From: Chromobacterium alkanivorans
Lineage (GTDB): Bacteria; Pseudomonadota; Gammaproteobacteria; Burkholderiales; Chromobacteriaceae
NCBI RefSeq assembly: GCF_016937655.1
Contig: NZ_JAFHKL010000001.1
Coordinates: forward strand, 741,531-805,530
DNA length: 64,000 nucleotides
Direction of reading: 5' to 3'
Every line of letters starts with the position of its first letter. Position 1 is the stretch's first letter. Made by a program: the position numbers and the translations under genes. The notes under the pieces are model-generated. The model was not told the DNA's origin. It saw nothing but the letters and a program-made list of their open reading frames with translations, and did not search any database. Positions 34,088 to 42,318 of the stretch are shown one piece after another.

Positions 34088-35178
34088 GCGCGCCGGATTT
34101 CTCGCCATGGCTGGAGCTGGGGGCGTATTCGCTGGATGCCGCGGCTAAGTCCGCGGCGCTCTCCGCGGCTTTGCGGGAACTGACGCAATGGCATGCGGAT
34201 CAGTGTCCGGAATACGCGCGGATCTTGGCATTGCAAGGCATGAAAGACGCGTCGGCCGGCGGGCTGGAGGACATCCCGTTTCTGCCTGTCCGCTTGTTCA
34301 AGGAGTTTGACTTGCTTAGCGTGGAGCGCAGCCAGGTATTCAAGACCATGACTTCGTCGGGCACCTCCGGCCAGCAAGTTTCGCGCATTTATCTGGATAA
34401 GGAGACTGCGGCATGGCAGACCAGAATACTGACCCGATTGATGGGAACGGTGCTGGGCAAGAAAAGACTGCCGATGCTGGTGATCGACTCGCCTAGCGTG
34501 TTGCGGGATCGGGCGGCGTTTTCCGCGCGTGGGGCCGGCATACTGGGTTTCTCCATGTTTGGACAGGATGTGACTTACGCGCTGAATGAGAAGATGGAGT
34601 TGGACCTGGATCTTGTGCAGGCCTTTCTGGAGCGGCATGCGGGGAAGCCTGTCTTCATCTTCGGTTTTACCTTCATGATCTGGCAGCATCTGGTGCTGCC
34701 GCTGCGGAAAATGAACAAGCGGCTGGCTATCTCGGGCGGCATCGTGCTGCATGGCGGCGGTTGGAAAAAGTTGCAGGATCTAGTGGTGGGCAACGAGGAC
34801 TTCCGGCGCGCGCTTCAGGAGTGCGCCGGCGTGGAACAGGTGGTCAATTATTACGGCATGGTCGAGCAGACCGGGTCCATTTTCCTGGAGTGCGGGCATG
34901 GACATTTGCATGCCTCCATATACTCCGACGTCTTGATCCGCCGACCCGGTGATTTCAGTCTCGCGAGCACGGGAGAGGAGGGCTTGATCGAAGTCCTGTC
35001 CCTTGCACCGCGCAGTTATCCCGGCCATGCGCTGTTGACCGAGGACCTGGGCGCCGTACTGGGAGAGGATGACTGTCCGTGCGGGCGACTGGGCAAGTAT
35101 TTCAGGGTGGCCGGCCGAGTGGCGCGGGCCGAGGCGCGTGGTTGCAGTGATACCTATGCTTATGAAGCGCATGTCTGA
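34084..35178 (+). CDS. LuxE-like acyl-protein synthetase
   Basis: A protein of 364 residues of the LuxE family, which activates fatty acids as acyl-AMP and hands the acyl group to LuxC reductase. N-terminal region PEYARILALQG..IPFLPVRLFKEFDLLS, nucleotide loop MTSSGTSGQQVSRIYLDKET, and YYGMVEQTGSIFLEC with the region that holds the family's acyl-accepting Cys. It overlaps the ligase gene by 4 bp and is followed directly by luxC-like. No luciferase genes (luxA/B) are present, so it has nothing to do with light. Confidence 0.88.
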   Translation: MSAPDFSPWLELGAYSLDAAAKSAALSAALRELTQWHADQCPEYARILALQGMKDASAGGLEDIPFLPVRLFKEFDLLSVERSQVFKTMTSSGTSGQQVSRIYLDKETAAWQTRILTRLMGTVLGKKRLPMLVIDSPSVLRDRAAFSARGAGILGFSMFGQDVTYALNEKMELDLDLVQAFLERHAGKPVFIFGFTFMIWQHLVLPLRKMNKRLAISGGIVLHGGGWKKLQDLVVGNEDFRRALQECAGVEQVVNYYGMVEQTGSIFLECGHGHLHASIYSDVLIRRPGDFSLASTGEEGLIEVLSLAPRSYPGHALLTEDLGAVLGEDDCPCGRLGKYFRVAGRVARAEARGCSDTYAYEAHV

Positions 35179-36370
35179 TATCCCCGTAGAGATTCTGGCC
35201 GGCGCAAGCCCGGAGCGGATTGTTAGTCGGCCGCTGCCGCCTTACTCGCCGAGCGTCGTCGCGTTTTTGGCGGCTCTTTCCAAGGCTTTGTTGGCGCGCC
35301 GGGAGCTGCGGCCTTATCCGGATATCGCCGCGTTTGCCTTCTGGTGCCGCAAAGCCAATCTGCGGCAGCTGGCCGGCGCGTTTGGCGCTGCCGGGCAAAG
35401 ACTTGGCCGCGGCTTGGCCCTGCATATCGCTCCGTCGAACGTACCGGTCAATTTCGCGTTCTCGTTCGCCTTCGGTTTGCTGGCCGGCAACGCGAATATC
35501 GTGCGAGTGCCCGGCGCGTCTCATCCGCAAGTGGCGATGATTTGCGAGGAGATCGAGCGGTTGTTCTCCTTGCCGGAGCACGCGAACATCGCGGCGATGA
35601 ACGCCTTGATCCGCTACCCGCGCAACGACGAGGTGACGGCGGCGCTGTCCCGCGCCAGCCATGCGCGAGTGCTTTGGGGCGGAGACGAAACCATCGCCCA
35701 TTTGCGAGCGATACCGACGCAGGCGCGTTGCGTGGATGTCGCGTTTGCCGACCGTTACTCGCTATGCGTGATGGCGGCGGAGGCGGTGCTGGCTGCGTCC
35801 GAGACGCAACTGGCGGGGCTGACCGAAGGGTTTTACAACGATGTGTTTTTCCTGGATCAGAACGCGTGCTCGTCGCCGCATCTGATTTTATGGCAGGGCA
35901 GCCAAGAGCAGGCGGAAGCGGCGATGCTTCGCTTCTGGCCGGCGATGCGGCGTTTGTTGGCGAGCAAGGGAAGAATGCCGGCCTTGCACGCTGTTGAGAA
36001 GTTTACGCATTTGTGCCGCACGGCCATTCGTTTGGACGCGGCCGCGTCTTCAAGCAGGCATGCCAACGATATTTATCGCGTGCGTTTGGCGGAGTTGCCC
36101 GAAGACATCGATATGCATCGCGGGCGTTATGGTTTCTTTTTTGAATATGTCTGCGCCGATCTGAATTGCCTGAAGCGGATAGTGGGCGAGCGTTATCAAA
36201 CCCTGAGCTGTTTTGGTGTGGATAGGCAGCAGTTGATCCAATTTGTCGTTGCCGAAGGCTTGATCGGTATCGACCGGGTGGTGCCGGTAGGCAAAGCGTT
36301 GGATATCGGTGTGATTTGGGACGGTTACGACTTGGTCGGCACGCTATCTAGAGTGATCAGCGACCGGTAA
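35171..36370 (+). CDS. LuxC-like acyl-CoA/acyl-protein reductase
   Basis: Aldehyde dehydrogenase-fold reductase of 399 residues. It has the LuxC features HIAPSNVPVNFAFSFAFGLLAGNANIVRVPG, the catalytic Cys in FLDQNACSSPHLILW, and RYGFFFEYVCADLNCLKRIV. It would reduce an acyl thioester to an aldehyde with NADPH. Two in-frame starts, 35162 and 35171, are possible; 35171 is chosen with an 8-bp overlap. Together with LuxE it can make a fatty aldehyde for the TPP enzyme or the NeuB-like synthase, which is inference. Confidence 0.88.
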   Translation: MSDIPVEILAGASPERIVSRPLPPYSPSVVAFLAALSKALLARRELRPYPDIAAFAFWCRKANLRQLAGAFGAAGQRLGRGLALHIAPSNVPVNFAFSFAFGLLAGNANIVRVPGASHPQVAMICEEIERLFSLPEHANIAAMNALIRYPRNDEVTAALSRASHARVLWGGDETIAHLRAIPTQARCVDVAFADRYSLCVMAAEAVLAASETQLAGLTEGFYNDVFFLDQNACSSPHLILWQGSQEQAEAAMLRFWPAMRRLLASKGRMPALHAVEKFTHLCRTAIRLDAAASSSRHANDIYRVRLAELPEDIDMHRGRYGFFFEYVCADLNCLKRIVGERYQTLSCFGVDRQQLIQFVVAEGLIGIDRVVPVGKALDIGVIWDGYDLVGTLSRVISDR

Positions 36371-36403
36371 ACTAAGGCTTTTAAACTTTCGACAGGTTAA
36401 GCG

Positions 36404-36652
36404 ATGAGTCATCTTGAAAAATACGACCAGGCTTTCATGGAAACCTTCATGGTGGAGCAAAAGGATTTGGCTGCGCTGAAGTATCAAGACATCGCGGCTT
36501 GGGACAGCGTTGGGCATATGGCCTTGATGGCGGCGCTGGAAGATGCATTCGACATCGAGATGGATATCGACGACATCATCGAGTTTTCCAGCTATGCGGC
36601 GGGTCAGGCGATTTTGGCCAAGTACAACGTCGTCATCGAGCCGGCGGCATGA
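36404..36652 (+). CDS. Acyl carrier protein
   Basis: A small acidic protein of 82 residues with the phosphopantetheine Ser in AAWDSVGHMALMAALED (Ser35) and an acidic helix III (DIEMDIDDIIEF). It carries the acyl chain for the module's ligase, FabZ-like dehydratase and LuxC. It is not the housekeeping AcpP, whose motif is DSLDTVEL. Confidence 0.9.
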   Translation: MSHLEKYDQAFMETFMVEQKDLAALKYQDIAAWDSVGHMALMAALEDAFDIEMDIDDIIEFSSYAAGQAILAKYNVVIEPAA

Positions 36653-37137
36653 GCACCCTGAACGGACCGGCGGCCCTCGACATCAAGGAGATCATCCAAT
36701 GTCAGCGCAATCGGTATCCGGTGCTGTTGATCGACAAGATCGTGGAACTGCTGCCCGGTGAACGGGCTACCGGCATCAAGCGTTTTACTTACAACGAGTG
36801 GTTTTTCCCCGGCCATTTCGATGATGAGCCCAATGTGCCCGGCTTTGTGCAGATCGAGACCCTGGTTCAGGCCTTCATCCTCACTTTCTTGTGCAAGGAT
36901 GAGTACAAGGGAATGAAGACCAACTTCGTCTCAATCAACAATATCCGTTTCAAACGCAAGATCGTGCCGGGCGATACCCTGCGCGTCGAAGCCAGCTTGA
37001 AGTCCTTCAAGCGCGGCATCGCCATCGGCTCGGCCGAAAGCTATGTGGACGGCGAGCCGGCGTGCAGCGCCGAATTCGTGGTGGCGGTGCCGGACATCCT
37101 TGATCAGTTCAAGCCCAAGGCCGCGAGGGAAGCGTGA
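36649..37137 (+). CDS. FabZ-like 3-hydroxyacyl-ACP dehydratase
   Basis: Hot-dog fold protein of 162 residues. YPVLLIDKIVELLPGERATGIKRFTYNEWFFPGHF holds the catalytic His; PNVPGFVQIETLVQ holds the catalytic Glu. Then FKRKIVPGDTLRVEASL. This is a full FabZ signature in a protein set inside a sugar island, so it probably serves the dedicated carrier protein encoded just before it (4-bp overlap). Confidence 0.88.
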   Translation: MSTLNGPAALDIKEIIQCQRNRYPVLLIDKIVELLPGERATGIKRFTYNEWFFPGHFDDEPNVPGFVQIETLVQAFILTFLCKDEYKGMKTNFVSINNIRFKRKIVPGDTLRVEASLKSFKRGIAIGSAESYVDGEPACSAEFVVAVPDILDQFKPKAAREA

Positions 37138-38924
37138 TGATGCGGGTTGCGGACTACATCATGCAGCGGCTGGCGCAAGCCGGCGTGGAACATGTGTTCC
37201 AAGTGACCGGGCGCGGGTCTTTGTTCCTGAACGACGCTTTGGCCAAGCATGCGGCTTTGAGGCCGGTGTCCTTGCACCATGAGCAGTCCTGCGCGTTTGC
37301 CGCCTTGGCTTACGCCGAGCAAAGAGGCGGCTTGGGCGCTTGCCTGGTTTCGACTGGCTGCGCATCCACCAATACCTTGACCGGCGTGCTCTGCGCCTGG
37401 CAGGACGCGGTGCCATGCGTTTTCATCTCGGGCCAGAACACTTTGCGCGAGACCAGCCGCCACACCGGCATTCCCCTGCGCACTTACGGGCAGCAAGAGG
37501 CCGACATCGTGAGCCTGGTGAGCCCGATGACCAAGTTTGCGCGCATGATCTCCACCCCGGAGGAGATCGTGCCGGCGATGGAAGAGGCGCTGCGGCAAGC
37601 CATGTCCGGCCGCAAAGGCCCGGTTTGGCTGGACATCCCGCTCGACCTGCAAAGCGCGCTGATCGACCCCGAGCAGCTGGAGCGTCCCGCAGCCCCTTCA
37701 GACGCGCCGCCGCTTCCTGCGCCGGCAGACGTGGCCGCGGTGCGCGCTCGCTTGCGCGACGCGCAGCGACCGGTATTGCTGATTGGCAGCGGCGTGCGCG
37801 CAGCGGGGGCGGAGGATTTGCTCAAGACTCTGGTCGAGCGCTGCAATATTCCGCTGACCTATACCAGCGCCGCGCCGGACAGCTATGGCGCGGCCCATGA
37901 TTTGTCCATAGGCTCGGTTGGGTCGATGGGCTGCTCGCGCGCCGGCAATTTCGCGGTGCAGAACGCCGACTTCGTGCTGGTGCTGGGCTCGCGGCTGTCT
38001 TCGCTGACAACCGGTCCTGACTTCTGCAAATTCGCGCGCGGCGCGCATACCGTCGTCGTGGACATCGATCCGGTGGAACACAGCAAGGACGGCATTCGCA
38101 TCGACCAATTGCTGCAAGCCGACGTCCATGCCTTCCTCAGCGCGCTGTTGAGCGAGAATATGCCGACGGCTCCGGCGCCATGGGCCGACAAGTGTCGGCA
38201 TTGGAAAGCGCTGTTCGGCGCGGTTGAACCGGCGTTCGCCTCCGACGCCGCCGTCGATCTTTATCAGCTGGCCGAGATCCTGGGGCGGACGCTGCCAGCG
38301 CCGGCCACGCTAGTGACGGACTCTGGCCTGGTCGAAGTCATTCTGCCGACCAATATGCGTTTCGCCGACGGGGTCCATTGCATCCATCCGGTTTCCCAAG
38401 GCGCTATGGGTTTCGCCTTGCCTGCGGCCATCGGCGCATGGCATGGTCGCGAGCATCCAGTGGTCGCCGTCATCGGCGACGGCTCCATCATGATGAATCT
38501 GCAGGAGCTGGAGAGCATCCGCTACCAGCGTTTGCCGATCAAGGTGGTGGTGATCAACAACAATGTTTACTCCATCATCCGGCGGCGGCAGCGCGATCTG
38601 TTCCGCAAGCGGACCATAGGCACTGATCCGGACAACGGCGTCAGTTGCCCCGATTTTGCCCAATTGGCCCAGTGTTTCGGTTTCCATTACCAGCGGATCG
38701 AGCGGGCTGGCGAACTGGATGCCGGCTTGGCCTCCATGCTGGCCCACGAAGGGCCGGTGTTGTGCGAAATCATGGGGCGCGTGGACCAGGGGTATATCGA
38801 GCTGGGCCATGCCCGCAGCGAAACGGACCGCAGGTTCGTGCGTCGCCCGCTGGAAGACCAGCAGCCTTTTCTTGAGCGCGAATTGTTTTTGCGAGAAATG
38901 ATAGTCGAGCCCATCGACCAGTAA
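37134..38924 (+). CDS. Thiamine-diphosphate enzyme, acetolactate synthase-like
   Basis: A protein of 596 residues with the three-domain TPP layout. The catalytic Glu is in SLHHEQSCAFAALAYA near 50, the central FAD/DHS-like domain is at about 200-330, and the TPP-Mg motif is GDGSIMMNLQELESIRYQ ending in VVINNNVYSIIRRRQ. Possible reactions are pyruvate decarboxylation with carboligation onto an aldehyde or keto sugar. YerE of Yersinia uses a similar enzyme to add a two-carbon branch to a CDP-4-keto sugar, a tempting parallel here. A carboligase acting on the LuxC aldehyde is the other option. Confidence 0.88.
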   Translation: MMMRVADYIMQRLAQAGVEHVFQVTGRGSLFLNDALAKHAALRPVSLHHEQSCAFAALAYAEQRGGLGACLVSTGCASTNTLTGVLCAWQDAVPCVFISGQNTLRETSRHTGIPLRTYGQQEADIVSLVSPMTKFARMISTPEEIVPAMEEALRQAMSGRKGPVWLDIPLDLQSALIDPEQLERPAAPSDAPPLPAPADVAAVRARLRDAQRPVLLIGSGVRAAGAEDLLKTLVERCNIPLTYTSAAPDSYGAAHDLSIGSVGSMGCSRAGNFAVQNADFVLVLGSRLSSLTTGPDFCKFARGAHTVVVDIDPVEHSKDGIRIDQLLQADVHAFLSALLSENMPTAPAPWADKCRHWKALFGAVEPAFASDAAVDLYQLAEILGRTLPAPATLVTDSGLVEVILPTNMRFADGVHCIHPVSQGAMGFALPAAIGAWHGREHPVVAVIGDGSIMMNLQELESIRYQRLPIKVVVINNNVYSIIRRRQRDLFRKRTIGTDPDNGVSCPDFAQLAQCFGFHYQRIERAGELDAGLASMLAHEGPVLCEIMGRVDQGYIELGHARSETDRRFVRRPLEDQQPFLERELFLREMIVEPIDQ

Positions 38925-38938
38925 GCCGGAGACCTTGC

Positions 38939-39991
38939 ATGTCAGTTATCACCCTAGGCAATGGACGCCAAATTGGGGATTATCTAAAGCCCTATGTGGT
39001 CGCCGAACTCAATACTAGCCATTTCGGCGATCTGGGCATTGCGCGCGCGATGATAGACGAGGCCAAGGCGGCCGGCTGTGATTGCGTGAAGTTTCAGTCC
39101 TGGAGTGCGGAGACGCTTTATTGCGACAGCTATTACCAGGCCAACGCCATCGCCAAGCGCATCGTCAAAAAGTTTGCTCTGGACAGCGCCCAACTCAAGG
39201 AGCTGGCCGGATACGCCGCCGCGCAGGGCATCGATTTCGCCTCGACGCCTTACTCCATTCAGGAGGCGAAATTCCTGGTGGCCGAGTGCAAGGCGCCCTT
39301 TATCAAGATCGCTTCGATGGAGCTCAACAATCTGCCTTATCTTGAGCAACTGGGGCGTTTGGGCGCGCCGCTGGTGCTGTCCACCGGCATGGGCACTTTA
39401 GAAGAGATTCGCGAAGCCGCGCGCGTGATCGAAGCCAGCGGAAACCGTCAGTTGATCATCCTGCATTGCACCTCGATCTACCCGTCTCCCCCGCAACTGG
39501 TTCGTTTGCAGAACATCATCGGTCTGCGCAGCGAATTTCCGGCCTTCCCCATCGGTTATTCCGATCACAGCCAGGGAATCGAGATACCCGCCGCCGCGGT
39601 GGCGCTGGGGGCTTGCCTGATTGAGAAGCACTTCACTTTGGATAGCTCGCGCATAGGCATGGACAATCAGATGGCGACCGAGCCCGAAGAAATGCGGGCG
39701 ATGATAAGAGCCTGCCATCGGGTGCACGAGGCCATGGGCGGCGCCGGACGCGTGCTGAGCGTGGAAGAGCAGGCTCAGGCGCGGAAAATGCGGCGCAGCA
39801 TCGTCACCCGACGCGCTTTGCCCGCCGGCCATGTGTTGACCGAGGCCGATCTCGACGCCAAACGTCCCGGCGACGGCATCGCGCCATCGCTGCTGGCGAT
39901 GGTGCTTGGGCGGACGCTCAAGCACGATCTTGGCGCTGAGACGGTGCTGAGCTGGTCGTCGCTGGCGGACCATGAGCCAGCCTCCATCTAA
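38939..39991 (+). CDS. NeuB-family sialic acid synthase-like protein
   Basis: A protein of 350 residues. TIM-barrel NeuB domain (YVVAELNTSHFGDLGIARAMIDEAKAAGCDCVKFQSW, IKIASMELNNLPYLEQL, STGMGTLEEIREA, GYSDHSQG, LIEKHFTLD) and a C-terminal SAF antifreeze-like domain (RRSIVTRRALPAGHVLTEADL). The family condenses phosphoenolpyruvate with an aldose to give a nonulosonic acid. The window has no NeuA/PseF CMP-transferase and none of the PseB/C/G or Leg genes, so the substrate is unclear. Confidence 0.88.
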   Translation: MSVITLGNGRQIGDYLKPYVVAELNTSHFGDLGIARAMIDEAKAAGCDCVKFQSWSAETLYCDSYYQANAIAKRIVKKFALDSAQLKELAGYAAAQGIDFASTPYSIQEAKFLVAECKAPFIKIASMELNNLPYLEQLGRLGAPLVLSTGMGTLEEIREAARVIEASGNRQLIILHCTSIYPSPPQLVRLQNIIGLRSEFPAFPIGYSDHSQGIEIPAAAVALGACLIEKHFTLDSSRIGMDNQMATEPEEMRAMIRACHRVHEAMGGAGRVLSVEEQAQARKMRRSIVTRRALPAGHVLTEADLDAKRPGDGIAPSLLAMVLGRTLKHDLGAETVLSWSSLADHEPASI

Positions 39992-40006
39992 GACCGGGAT
40001 TGGATA

Positions 40007-40657
40007 TTGAACGTGATAACGCCTAATGCCATCCAGCCCCGCCTGGACGACGTGATCGCCGGCCGGCAGACGCTGGAGCTCGACATTCTGGACGATGACG
40101 GCCAGTTGTGCGGCGTGTTGCGGCCGCTGACGCGGGCCGATTTGGACGACGCGGAGATCATTCGCAAACTCACCGAGTGGCGCAATCAGAATATGGCGAA
40201 CTTTCTGAGCCATTTTGTCGCGACGCCTGAGCGGACCCGAAACTGGATGAGCGAGGTGCTGTTCAAAACGCCGGGACAGTTGTTGTTTCTGGTTTGCGCG
40301 GATGGCCAGGTGGTCGGGCATTTCGGCTTCAAGGACCTGAGCCGCGACGAGGTTTTGCTCGACAACGCGATGCGAGGCGAGCGCCTGGGACATCCCAAGC
40401 TGTTTGTCCACGCCGGCAGGCGATTGGTCGCCTGGCTATTGCAAGAGGCCGCCGTGCGGCGCGTTCATGCTTATGTGATGACGGACAACGTGGCCTCGGT
40501 GATGATGAACAAGCAGATCGGCTTTGCCGGCTGGCTGCGTCACCCGCTGATCAAACGCGCCAAGGACGGGGAAACGCGCTGGGAGATGGGCGAGCCGGGA
40601 GAGGCCAGCCCCGATGCGCGTTATTGTTTCCTGCTCGTGATCGAACAGCCAGAGTGA
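40007..40657 (+). CDS. GNAT-family acetyltransferase
   Basis: A protein of 216 residues with an N-terminal extension of about 40 residues and a GNAT core. LVCADGQVVGHFGFKDLSRDEVLLDNAMRGE is followed by FVHAGRRLVAWLLQEAAVRRVHAYVMTDNVASVMMNKQIGFAGW, the CoA-binding and C-terminal strand pattern typical of RimJ-like sugar N-acetyltransferases. Probably acylates the amino group made by the aminotransferase. The start is TTG 40007 or GTG 40013; neither has a strong ribosome binding site. Confidence 0.8.
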   Translation: MNVITPNAIQPRLDDVIAGRQTLELDILDDDGQLCGVLRPLTRADLDDAEIIRKLTEWRNQNMANFLSHFVATPERTRNWMSEVLFKTPGQLLFLVCADGQVVGHFGFKDLSRDEVLLDNAMRGERLGHPKLFVHAGRRLVAWLLQEAAVRRVHAYVMTDNVASVMMNKQIGFAGWLRHPLIKRAKDGETRWEMGEPGEASPDARYCFLLVIEQPE

Positions 40658-40726
40658 TGTTTTTCTCCGAGCTCGGGGCGGTTTCGCCGTTCCGCCGCCG
40701 GATTCCATATTGAAGGAAGCACCCAA

Positions 40727-41506
40727 ATGGACGAGATTCAAAAGTTTGCTCGAGAAGTTGAGCAAAATATTCAAGGTCTGGCGGAAGACCAAGAGCTCCA
40801 GCAACTGTCGCGCGTCTGGACCCGCGAGGTGGCCCGGCACAAGTGGTCCTATAATTTCGCCTGGATGGGTCGGCCGGCGATCCAGTTTCCCAACGACGCC
40901 TGGGCGATGCAGGAATTGATCTGGCAGGTGAAGCCGGATCTCATCATCGAGGCGGGCATCGCCCATGGCGGCTCTCTGGTGTATTACGCTTCCTTGCTGG
41001 CCATGCTGGACATGTGCGAGGCGGTGGAGAGCGGCGTGGCTTGCGATCCCGCCAAGACGCGGCGAAAGGTCTTGGGCCTGGACATCGATATCCGCTCGCA
41101 TAACCGCGTGGCGATCGAGAACCATCCGATGGCCAACTGGATTCAGATGATAGAGGGTTCCAGCGTGGCGCCGGAGACGATAGCCAAGGTCGCCGACATC
41201 GCCAAAGGGTATCGGCGCATCTTGGTGAGCTTGGATTCCAACCATACCCATGAGCATGTGCTGGCCGAGTTGAAGGCGTATGCGCCCTTGGTGACGGCTG
41301 GAAGCTATTGCGTGGTTTTCGACACCATCGTCGACGAGATGCCGGCGGAGCTCTCGGCGGATCGGCCTTGGGGGCCGGGCAACAATCCTAAAACCGCGGT
41401 GCGCGAATATCTGGCCCAGCATCCCGAGTTTGAGATCGACGCCGATATTCACCACAAATTGCTGATCACCGTTGCGCCGGACGGCTATCTGAAGCGTATC
41501 GCCTGA
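40727..41506 (+). CDS. CmcI/rhamnosyl O-methyltransferase family protein
   Basis: A protein of 259 residues with the CmcI-like SAM fold (named cephalosporin hydroxylase, but methyltransferases in practice). YNFAWMGRPAIQFPNDAWAMQELIWQVKPDLIIEAGIAHGGSLVYYASLL, VLGLDIDIRSHNR, ILVSLDSNHTHEHVLAELKAYAPLV. Such enzymes O-methylate sugars in surface glycans and antibiotics. It ends 4 bp from the convergent rfbF copy 2. Confidence 0.85.
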   Translation: MDEIQKFAREVEQNIQGLAEDQELQQLSRVWTREVARHKWSYNFAWMGRPAIQFPNDAWAMQELIWQVKPDLIIEAGIAHGGSLVYYASLLAMLDMCEAVESGVACDPAKTRRKVLGLDIDIRSHNRVAIENHPMANWIQMIEGSSVAPETIAKVADIAKGYRRILVSLDSNHTHEHVLAELKAYAPLVTAGSYCVVFDTIVDEMPAELSADRPWGPGNNPKTAVREYLAQHPEFEIDADIHHKLLITVAPDGYLKRIA

Positions 41507-41510
41507 ACCA

Positions 41511-42296
41511 TCAAGACGGCTCGGGCTGCCAGACCCGCCACGGCGCCCGGCCGCTTTCCCACAGTTCGTCCAGCTGGATTTTTTCGCGCAGCGTATCCAT
41601 CGGCTGCCAGAAGCCGGCATGCTCGAAGGCGGCCAGTTGTCCCATGGCGGCCAGCTTCGCCATGGGTTCGCCTTCCCAACTGGAGTGGTCCCCGTCGATC
41701 AAGGCGATGACTTCGGGCTGCAGGACGAAAAATCCGCCGTTGATCCAGCCTCCGTCTCCCGGCGGCTTTTCCTTGAAGCCAGTGACCCGGCCGCCTTTGG
41801 TCACTAGCGCGCCAAACCGTCCCGGCGCCTGCACCGCCGCCACCGTCGCCAATTTGCCGTGTTCACGGTGAAAGGCGATCTCCGCCGTCAGGTCGATGTC
41901 GGCCAGTCCATCGCCATAAGTGAAACAGAAGGCTTTACCAGCCGGCAGATAAGCGGCCACGCGCTTGAGCCGGCCTCCGGTCATCGTGTGCTCCCCGGTA
42001 TTGACCAGGGTCACATGCCAGGGCTCCGCATGTTGGCGGTGTACTTTCATCTGGTTCTGGGAAAAATCGAATGTCACATCGGACATGTGCAGGAAATAGT
42101 TGGTGAAATATTCCTTGATCACATAGCCCTTGTAGCCCAGACAAATGATGAAGTCATTGATGCCGTGGGCGGAAAAAATTTTCATGATGTGCCATAGGAT
42201 GGGCCGCCCTCCCACGCTGATCATAGGCTTGGGTTTGAGGTGGCTTTCCTCGGATATCCGGGTGCCGAGCCCGCCGGCCAGGATCACTGCTTTCAT
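41511..42296 (-). CDS. rfbF: Glucose-1-phosphate cytidylyltransferase, copy 2
   Basis: A protein of 261 residues with the same motifs as copy 1 at 27875 (LAGGLGTRISEESHLKPKP, FCFTYGDGLADIDL, WINGGFFVL, GFWQPMDTLREK) but clearly diverged along its length. It is on the minus strand with a glycosyltransferase gene 22 bp upstream. Only one rfbG is present, so either this copy is redundant or it serves another CDP-glucose user. Origin by separate transfer rather than recent duplication is likely given the divergence. Confidence 0.92.
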   Translation of the reverse strand: MKAVILAGGLGTRISEESHLKPKPMISVGGRPILWHIMKIFSAHGINDFIICLGYKGYVIKEYFTNYFLHMSDVTFDFSQNQMKVHRQHAEPWHVTLVNTGEHTMTGGRLKRVAAYLPAGKAFCFTYGDGLADIDLTAEIAFHREHGKLATVAAVQAPGRFGALVTKGGRVTGFKEKPPGDGGWINGGFFVLQPEVIALIDGDHSSWEGEPMAKLAAMGQLAAFEHAGFWQPMDTLREKIQLDELWESGRAPWRVWQPEPS

Positions 42297-42318
42297 CTGC
42301 GATGTTCCAAGGCGTCAA

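Noticed and set aside
34084..36370. Bioluminescence operon suggested by LuxE and LuxC
   Set aside because: luxA, luxB and luxD are absent and the genes lie within a sugar biosynthesis island.
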